This document shows, in pieces, positions 58,249 through 64,000 of a DNA stretch of 64,000 nt (position 1 is its first letter; every line of letters begins with the position of its first letter). Source of the DNA: Shinella zoogloeoides (GTDB taxonomy: Bacteria > Pseudomonadota > Alphaproteobacteria > Rhizobiales > Rhizobiaceae); assembly GCF_033705735.1 (NCBI RefSeq), contig NZ_CP131130.1, positions 1,119,001 through 1,183,000 of the forward strand. The letters run 5' to 3'. The notes beneath the pieces were generated by a model. That model did no database searches. It had not been told where the DNA came from and saw nothing but the letters and a program-made list of their open reading frames with translations. The position numbers were made by a program, and so were the translations under genes.

Positions 58249-61200
58249 GCAGCCTCCCGCTCACCGATGCGCTCGACCGGATAGCGCTCCAGCACCTTCG
58301 CCAGGATCGCAGCGCCGGTCGCATCGGTCGGCACGAACATCCGCAGCGTCCACGAGATGATTTCGTGGAACAGGCCGTAGGCGCGCAGGCGGTCACGCAT
58401 GGCGTCGGTGAAACCGGACAGCTCGATTCGATTGGCGCCCATGACCCGGACGCGGCGAAGCTGAAGACCCTCGGTGAGATCGAGCACGGTCTTGCCGTCC
58501 ATCAGCGCCATGAAGGCGTCGTCCGGCGTCAGGGTCGATGTGCTGGCGGCAAGCGCGCCGGCCACCCAGGCGGGAGAGACGCGGCGGCCGACGATACGCT
58601 CGCCGTCGTCGGTCTGGAGCCGATAGACCCGTGTCGACTCATTCGGCAGCCGCTTCCAGATCGGCAACAACAGCCCGCTGACGACATGGATGGTGCTGTC
58701 GGCATATTCCGGCACCTCGGCCACCTCAGCGTTCCATGCCGCGGTGAAACCGGCCTGATCGGCGTCGACCCAGTGGGTCTCGCCCATCATCTTAATGGGG
58801 ACGTTCTGCGCCTCCATCGGCCGGATCAGCCGCACGCGACGTTCGATCTCGCCATCGTCCAGCATGATGCTGGTGGTCGGTATCTGCACGGCTGCGCGGC
58901 CCGAGCGCTCGTTGATCAGCAGTCTCGCGCCGGGGCCATCGAGACAATCGAGCGCCTCGACCAGCGTTACCGGCCGGTTGCGCTGGCGCTGGGTGATGGT
59001 CAGCAGCCGAGCCTCGGCCCCAGTGCCGGGATGAACGTGTATCGTCCGGCGATCGGTGACGATGAAACTCTCGGCCTGCAGCGTCTCCAGCCCGACATCG
59101 TAGCTCCCCGACGCGATGGCGCCTTCGATCTTGGCGTTCAACAGCCGCTCGAACGCCGTGAACAGGACGCCCTGAAGTTCGATGGTCAGGGCCAGCAGCC
59201 GGTTGAGAAAGGTGGTGATCGGCGGCAGTTCGTCCTTGATGCCGGTGGAATCCATCAACGAAAGACCAGTGGCGTCCTCGAACATCTGGAGCGAGCACCC
59301 CTCGACCTTGCCGCGCACCAGCAGCAGGTAGAGCTGCCGCAGGGCGTCGCGGGCGTAGTAGCTCTCCAGATTGTCTTCGGGTCGGAACAGGCCCTGGCCG
59401 CCGGTCTGGCGCTGTCCGCGCGTGATCGCGCCCAGCGTGTCGAGGCGACGGGCGATGGTCGAGAGAAAGCGCTTTTCTGCCTTCACGTCGGTCGAGATCG
59501 GCCGGAACAGCGGCGGCTGCGCCTGGTTGGTCCGGTTGGTGCGTCCGAGACCCTGTATGGCGGCGTCGGCCTTCCAGCCCGGCTCCAGCAGATAGTGGAC
59601 GCGCAGCCGCTGGTTCCGCGCCGATAGGTCGGCGTGATAGCTGCGGCCGGTGCCGCCGGCGTCGGAGAAGATCAGGATGCGCTTCTGATCGTCCATGAAG
59701 CCTTGCGTCTCGGCGAGATTGGCCGAGGCGGCGCGGTTCTCCACGGCGAGGCGATCGATTCCGCCGGGGCTGGACTTGCGGACAATCCGGCGCGAACGTC
59801 CCGTCACCTCCGCCACGACATCGGTGCCGAAACGTTGGACGATCTGATCGAGCGCGCCGGGGACCGGCGGCAGCGAAGCGAGCCGTTCGATCAGACGGTC
59901 ACGGCGGGCGATGGCGTCGCGGCTCTCGACCGGCTGGCCGTCGCGAAACACCGGCCGCGACGACAGATTGCCCTCGCTGTCGGTGAATGGCTCGTAGAGC
60001 TGCACCGGGAAGGAGTGGGCGAGATAATCCAGAACATACTCGCGCGGAGTGATGTCTACCCGGACGTCGTTCCATTCCTCCGTCGGGATCTCAGCGAGAC
60101 GGCGCTCCATCAAGGCTTCGCCGGTCGACACGATCTGGATCACGGCGGCATGGCCGTCGGCCAGGTCCTGCTCGATCGACCGGATCAAGGTCGGGGTCTT
60201 CATCGACGTCAGCAGATGGCCGAAGAATCGCTGCTTGGCGGATTCGAAGGCCGAGCGGGCGGCGGACTTGGCCTGCCGGTTCAGCGTGCCGCCGTCGCCG
60301 GTAATGTTCGCTGCCTGCATCGCCGCGTCGAGATTGTTATGGATGACGGCGAATGCCCCGGCATAGGCGTCGTAGATGCCAGTCTGCTCAGGCGTGAGCT
60401 GGTGCTCGACCAGCTCGTATTCGACGCCGTCATAGGAGAGTGAGCGGGCAGTGTAGAGACCGAGCGAGCGCAGGTCGCGGGCCAGCACTTCCATCGCCGC
60501 GACGCCGCCATCCTCGATCGCCTCGACGAATTCAGCACGGGTCGAGAACGGGAAGTCCTCGCCGCCCCAGAGACCAAGGCGCTGGGCGTAGGCGAGATTG
60601 TGGACGGTGGTCGCGCCGGTCGCCGAGACATAGACGACGCGCGCATTCGGCAGCGCGTGCTGGAGCCGGAGGCCCGCGCGGCCCTGCTGCGAGGCGGCGA
60701 CGTCACCGCGTTCGCCCTTGCCGCCAGCGGCGTTCTGCATGGCGTGGCTCTCGTCGAAGATGATCACTCCATTGAAGTCGGAGCCCAACCATTCGACGAT
60801 CTGCTTGACGCGGGAAAGCTTCTCGCCGCGGTCGTCGGACCGTAGCGTGGCATAGGTGGTGAATAGGACGGCTTGCGAGAGCGTGATGTCCTTGCCCTGC
60901 GGGAAACGCGATAGCGGCGTGATCAGCAGCCGTTCCATGCCGAGCGCCGACCAGTCACGTTGCGCGTCCTCCAGCAGCTTGTCGGATTTGGAGATCCACA
61001 CCGCCTTGCGGCGCCCCTGCATCCAGTTGTCGAGGATGATGCCGGCAGACTGGCGGCCTTTGCCGGCACCGGTGCCGTCACCGAGCATGAAGCCTCGGCG
61101 GAAGCGCACGGCGTTCGGCGCATCGTCGGGCGCGGCCGAGACGACGTCGAAGGTCTCATCGAGCGTCCACGAACCGGCGAGGAAGTCGGCATGCGCCTCG

Positions 61201-62597
61201 CCGGCGTAGATGAGGGTTTCGAGCTGGGCGTCGGAGAGGAGCCCATCATTGACGATGTTCGCCGGCAGCCGGGGCCGATAGCTCGGCTTGGGCGGCGCGA
61301 CCGAGGCCATCGCCACGGATTGCACCAGCTTGGTCGGATGGGGCTGAGCACCGGGGATACGGATCGCCTGCAACCCGTAGTCTTCATAGATCGCGTCGGT
61401 GATCCGGCCATCTTCGGCAGGCGTCCAGTCCACGATCTCATAGGCGAGTTCGACGCCTTCGGGTTCGCTAACAGTGCGGAGGGGAGAAGATGTGGCGGCG
61501 CGCGCGAGATAGCCGCGAACGGTACTCGGCGCGGCTGCCGGGACGGCGGCGGGAACCGAGATGCCGGTATCGACCGGCAAACGTCCCGGAACATGCTCGC
61601 CGATCCAGCCGATCAGGGTGGCGACGTCGGGTGCAACGCCTGGTGATGCCGGGAATGCGACGGCGTTTTCCGCCGGGGCCTTGTCGATCACGGTCAGGCG
61701 AGTGTCGATGGTCGTGCCATGCTTGGCATAGACCGCACCGTCGATCGCGGCGGTGAATACCACGCGGCCATGTTCCTGAAGTCGGACGAAGGCGTCGCGC
61801 CAGGCGGGCGCATCCGGTGAGAAGCTCGATCCGGTGATCGTCACCAGCCGCCCGCCATTGGCCAGTCGCGCCAGCGCGGAGGCGATATGGCGATAGGCGG
61901 CGTTGGCCATCCGGCCCGTCACGTTCGCCATCACCGAGAACGGCGGGTTCATCAGGATGATGCTGGGCACGCTGTCCGGCGCGAGATGATCGTCGATCTG
62001 GGCCGCGTCGAAGCGGGTGACGGCGATGGCCGGAAAGAGGGATGCCAGGAGGTCGGCGCGAGTGTCGGCCAGCTCGTTCAGCATGAGCGCGCCGCCGGTA
62101 ATCTCCGCCAAGGCGGCAAGGAGTCCCGTGCCGGCAGAGGGCTCCAGCACGCGATCAGCAGGCGTGATCGCCGCAGCGGTTAGCGCGGCGACGCCGAGAG
62201 GAAGCGGCGTCGAGAACTGCTGGAATGACTGGCTCTCCTCCGATCGCCGTGTGTGGGTGGGAAGAAGGGTGGCGATCTTCGCCAGCATCGGCAGCGCGGC
62301 GGCCGGAGAGCCGGCTTTGCGGAAAAGCGCATTGCCGTACTTGCGGAGGAAGAGGACCGTCGCGACCTCGCAGGCCTCGTAGGCTGACTTCCAGTCCCAG
62401 GCGCCCGTGGTATCGGAGGCACCGAACGCCGCTTCCATGGCGGCGCGCAGGATCTGCGCATCGACGCGCTGACCGCGTTCGAGATGGGGAAGCAAGAGCT
62501 GTGCGGCTCGGAAAATAGCAGCAGAAGGATCAGGGAGACCGCTGAGGGGAAGCGGCGCTGCCAGCGGAGCTGCCGCTGATGCAGGGATCATCGTCAT
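58245..62597 (-). CDS. Strawberry-notch-like methyltransferase-helicase
   Basis: This is a 1450-residue protein. The ATG at 62597 is used. Residues ~150-225 hold an N6-adenine-type methyltransferase core (VLEPSAGTGLLAAL; ILMNPPFSVMANV). A SF2-like helicase core follows (MLGDGTGAGKGRQSAG as Walker A near 530; IIFDESHAMQNAAGG as DEAH box near 615) and the strawberry-notch C-terminal region (QGLGRTNRTNQAQPPLF). It is a standard ICE and phage protein, with proposed roles in DNA protection or replication. Confidence 0.93.
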   Translation of the reverse strand: MTMIPASAAAPLAAPLPLSGLPDPSAAIFRAAQLLLPHLERGQRVDAQILRAAMEAAFGASDTTGAWDWKSAYEACEVATVLFLRKYGNALFRKAGSPAAALPMLAKIATLLPTHTRRSEESQSFQQFSTPLPLGVAALTAAAITPADRVLEPSAGTGLLAALAEITGGALMLNELADTRADLLASLFPAIAVTRFDAAQIDDHLAPDSVPSIILMNPPFSVMANVTGRMANAAYRHIASALARLANGGRLVTITGSSFSPDAPAWRDAFVRLQEHGRVVFTAAIDGAVYAKHGTTIDTRLTVIDKAPAENAVAFPASPGVAPDVATLIGWIGEHVPGRLPVDTGISVPAAVPAAAPSTVRGYLARAATSSPLRTVSEPEGVELAYEIVDWTPAEDGRITDAIYEDYGLQAIRIPGAQPHPTKLVQSVAMASVAPPKPSYRPRLPANIVNDGLLSDAQLETLIYAGEAHADFLAGSWTLDETFDVVSAAPDDAPNAVRFRRGFMLGDGTGAGKGRQSAGIILDNWMQGRRKAVWISKSDKLLEDAQRDWSALGMERLLITPLSRFPQGKDITLSQAVLFTTYATLRSDDRGEKLSRVKQIVEWLGSDFNGVIIFDESHAMQNAAGGKGERGDVAASQQGRAGLRLQHALPNARVVYVSATGATTVHNLAYAQRLGLWGGEDFPFSTRAEFVEAIEDGGVAAMEVLARDLRSLGLYTARSLSYDGVEYELVEHQLTPEQTGIYDAYAGAFAVIHNNLDAAMQAANITGDGGTLNRQAKSAARSAFESAKQRFFGHLLTSMKTPTLIRSIEQDLADGHAAVIQIVSTGEALMERRLAEIPTEEWNDVRVDITPREYVLDYLAHSFPVQLYEPFTDSEGNLSSRPVFRDGQPVESRDAIARRDRLIERLASLPPVPGALDQIVQRFGTDVVAEVTGRSRRIVRKSSPGGIDRLAVENRAASANLAETQGFMDDQKRILIFSDAGGTGRSYHADLSARNQRLRVHYLLEPGWKADAAIQGLGRTNRTNQAQPPLFRPISTDVKAEKRFLSTIARRLDTLGAITRGQRQTGGQGLFRPEDNLESYYARDALRQLYLLLVRGKVEGCSLQMFEDATGLSLMDSTGIKDELPPITTFLNRLLALTIELQGVLFTAFERLLNAKIEGAIASGSYDVGLETLQAESFIVTDRRTIHVHPGTGAEARLLTITQRQRNRPVTLVEALDCLDGPGARLLINERSGRAAVQIPTTSIMLDDGEIERRVRLIRPMEAQNVPIKMMGETHWVDADQAGFTAAWNAEVAEVPEYADSTIHVVSGLLLPIWKRLPNESTRVYRLQTDDGERIVGRRVSPAWVAGALAASTSTLTPDDAFMALMDGKTVLDLTEGLQLRRVRVMGANRIELSGFTDAMRDRLRAYGLFHEIISWTLRMFVPTDATGAAILAKVLERYPVERIGEREAA

Positions 62598-62837
62598 GGG
62601 AAGAACCTCGGAGAGCGGATTGGGACGAACCGGCGGCGCTCTCTCTCGACCGGACCGGCTCGAACCCGTCCCGGCCAACCTCTCACTCTGGCGCGCGGTA
62701 TGACCGCCTGACCGCGCGGCCTTCCGAGGTGGGCCGTGCGGCGCTACACTCCTCCATCCAGCACATGGCGAAACTCGGCCCCGGCGATCGGGGACGCATG
62801 TCCGCCCGACCGAGCGAGGCCCCGAAGGGAGACGGTG

Positions 62838-63197
62838 ATGAAGGGAAGTGTGATCGGCATGGTGGCCGGAGGATGCCTCGTAGTGGGCTTTGGCGCAGGC
62901 TTCGCGCTCCGCCCGGTGATCACGCCCGGCGGCGCATCAGCCGCCGCTGTCGCTGGTGTCGCACAGCCGACCGAGGACGAGGCCATCGCGGCCGTCCGTC
63001 GCCATCGCCTTTTCACGGGGACGTCGCTGGCCAATGCGACGCTCAAGCTCGGGGAATGTTCGCCGGGCGGTGTTGGTCCTGGCGTGACGTGCATGACGCA
63101 GCTCACGATGGATTCCACGCGGGCGAACGCTACGCCGCAGAACCGGCCAGTCGGCTTCGCGCGCGTCAACGGGCAATGGGAAGTGGCTGTCTGGTAG
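62838..63197 (+). CDS. Hypothetical secreted or membrane-anchored protein
   Basis: This is a 119-residue protein starting at 62838 after GAAGGGAGA. The N-terminal hydrophobic anchor is VIGMVAGGCLVVGFGAGFAL. The rest has DEAIAAVRRHRLFTGTSLAN, two Cys (LGECSPGG, VTCMTQ) that could form a disulfide in the periplasm, and PVGFARVNGQWEVAVW. It is divergent from the strawberry-notch gene across a 240-bp promoter region. The function is unknown. Confidence 0.7.
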   Translation: MKGSVIGMVAGGCLVVGFGAGFALRPVITPGGASAAAVAGVAQPTEDEAIAAVRRHRLFTGTSLANATLKLGECSPGGVGPGVTCMTQLTMDSTRANATPQNRPVGFARVNGQWEVAVW

Positions 63198-63200
63198 AAT

Positions 63201-63434
63201 TCAGGCAGCTATTTCGCCGCCCGTATTGGGCGGAAGGTAGGCGTCGTAGGGATTGCCATCAGCCAGATGGCCGAACGGCGTGAACATATAGTCGCCACCG
63301 TCACGGCCGACCGCACAGATGACATAGCGCGGCTCGCCGGTCGCGGCGTCCGTGCATTCCATCAACGCCAGATCGCCACTTTCCGCGGCGCGCAGCAGGG
63401 TTTGGAAATTGGCGCGCGCATGGTCGGGGATCAT
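63201..63434 (-). CDS. DUF6117 family protein
   Basis: This is a 77-residue protein. The ATG at 63434 overlaps the upstream stop. The family pattern is MIPDHARANFQTLLRAAESG, then DLALMECTDAATGEPRYVIC, AVGRDGGDYMFTPFGHLADG and NPYDAYLPP. Small domain proteins of this family are widespread in this ICE type. No function is known. Confidence 0.88.
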   Translation of the reverse strand: MIPDHARANFQTLLRAAESGDLALMECTDAATGEPRYVICAVGRDGGDYMFTPFGHLADGNPYDAYLPPNTGGEIAA

Positions 63435-63832
63435 CGCGCATCTCCTTCGGCGAGCCAGCGGCCGGTGCTGATCCACTCGATCGTGCGGCCGGTGGAGAGA
63501 TCGAGCAGATGGGCGCCGCCGGAGAAACCGTCGACGACAGGTTCCGAGGCGACGCCGGCCCACTGAAAGCCCCAGGTGCCGGTGAGCCCGAACGTCTCCG
63601 CGCAGCGGGTGACGAAGGTGATCAGCAATTGCGGATCGGCGGTTCCGGGGTCGCGAAGCCAGAGGCGCGTCGCGCCGTGCTTGGGTGTCAGGGAGAGCAG
63701 GAACGGCTCGGCGGGCGGGTCCTCGCGACCGTTCTCGGCCATCAGCGCGATGTAGAGGTCGAAGGCCCGCGCGACATTGGCGACCGAGCCGACGTCGAGC
63801 AGGCAGGAGAAGCGGGTGAGAAAATCGGGCAT
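63431..63832 (-). CDS. Conserved hypothetical ICE protein
   Basis: This is a 133-residue soluble protein with SVANVARAFDLYIALMAENG, FLLSLTPKHGATRLWLRDPG and VTRCAETFGLTGTWGFQWAG. It has no family I can name. It overlaps the DUF6117 start and follows a terminator of the partial gene at the right edge. Confidence 0.65.
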   Translation of the reverse strand: MPDFLTRFSCLLDVGSVANVARAFDLYIALMAENGREDPPAEPFLLSLTPKHGATRLWLRDPGTADPQLLITFVTRCAETFGLTGTWGFQWAGVASEPVVDGFSGGAHLLDLSTGRTIEWISTGRWLAEGDAR

Positions 63833-63850
63833 GTCGGGCTCCTGAAACGA

Positions 63851-63878
63851 AAAGAGCCCGGCGCTGGGCCGGGCTCGG
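63851..63878 (-). terminator. Rho-independent terminator of the right-edge gene
   Basis: GAGCCCGGC (63856-63864) and GCCGGGCTC (63870-63878) form a 9-bp stem. On the minus strand TTTTC follows. It ends the partial gene at 63905-64000 just before the 63832 gene starts. Confidence 0.8.
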
Positions 63879-63904
63879 ATGGGTCGGGATGGTGGTTGGA
63901 AGGG

Positions 63905-64000
63905 TCAGTAGCCGAACTGCCAGGACGGCCAGGATTGGCCGTCATCGGTGGCCGCCACGGCTTGAGCCAGGTACTCGGGATTGCCCTCGACCACGGTGGG
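63905..64000 (-). CDS. C-terminal end of an unidentified gene cut by the window edge
   Basis: Only the last 31 codons are present: PTVVEGNPEYLAQAVAATDD, ending WPSWQFGY before the stop. The frame is confirmed by a terminator 25 bases beyond the stop. I cannot name the family with confidence from this fragment; an ICE-associated conserved protein is likely. Confidence 0.5.
   Translation of the reverse strand, partial: PTVVEGNPEYLAQAVAATDDGQSWPSWQFGY

Noticed and set aside
1..64000. CRISPR arrays, intact insertion sequences or rRNA/tRNA genes
   Set aside because: No regularly spaced 25-40 bp repeats, transposase genes of full length or RNA gene signatures were found by eye.

Overview
The window is high-GC DNA from an alphaproteobacterium. 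A member of the Sphingomonadales is most likely, because the conjugation and plasmid-core gene set at 31.7-64 kb (LysR, DUF2274, trbIGFLKJEDCB, a CopG-like gene, traG, relaxase, lytic transglycosylase, DUF736, traF, DUF2840, parA, repA, DUF2285, DUF2493, Toprim, strawberry-notch) is, from memory, the standard core of sphingomonad integrative and conjugative elements and related plasmids. I ran no taxonomic search, and Rhizobiales remains possible.

Three blocks can be seen. (1) 1-5.6 kb is one end of a prophage: the tail of an endolysin, an overlapping spanin-like pair, a DUF1515 gene and a terminator on the plus strand. Facing these is a chain of small minus-strand genes, an SRAP (abasic-site) protein and a tyrosine integrase. 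Three 10-bp direct repeats with an 11-bp period and a 12-bp inverted repeat lie just upstream of the integrase, so the prophage boundary is probably near 5.55-5.7 kb. (2) 5.7-31.6 kb is accessory DNA. It begins with gene remnants (AbiEi-like, msrA-like) and a TetR/short-chain-dehydrogenase pair. It continues as a dense redox and electrophile stress island: Dps, glutaredoxin, a sulfite-oxidase-like molybdoenzyme with a flavin reductase partner, quinone-oxidoreductase-type dehydrogenases, a thioredoxin-like protein, a DM13 protein, RidA, CorA, glutathione transferase, two MsrA and one MsrB, an alpha/beta hydrolase-OsmC fusion, a DUF417 (RclC-like) membrane protein, a YeeE/YedE sulfur permease, one LysR and two MarR regulators. 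(3) 31.7-64 kb is the conjugation, replication and maintenance core of an ICE or plasmid, almost entirely on the minus strand and heavily translationally coupled (many ATGA overlaps). The right end of this element is not in the window.

The stress island appears to be a coordinated regulon. Two unrelated operator-like motifs recur only in its promoter regions. The first is TATATG-N7-CATATA (three sites upstream of the quinone oxidoreductase operon, the RclC-like operon and one MarR gene, one between LysR and the OsmC fusion, plus a variant before the other MarR gene). The second is TATAGTTTC(G/C)AT(A/G), a T-N11-A LysR-type box (upstream of dps, the sulfite-oxidase operon, the msrB operon and the quinone oxidoreductase operon, always in the same orientation relative to the gene). 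My reading is a mobile island for repair of oxidised methionine and for reactive chlorine, electrophile or sulfur stress, controlled by redox-sensing MarR proteins and a LysR protein and carried next to an ICE core. The function is inferred from gene content and is not demonstrated.

Other notable items are iterons next to repA (50.3 kb), an oriT candidate upstream of the relaxase (46.9 kb), an operator cluster at the XRE gene (53.2 kb), and frameshifts in a dehydrogenase (26.3-27.4 kb) and in the DUF6499/DUF2285 gene (51.7-52.4 kb).
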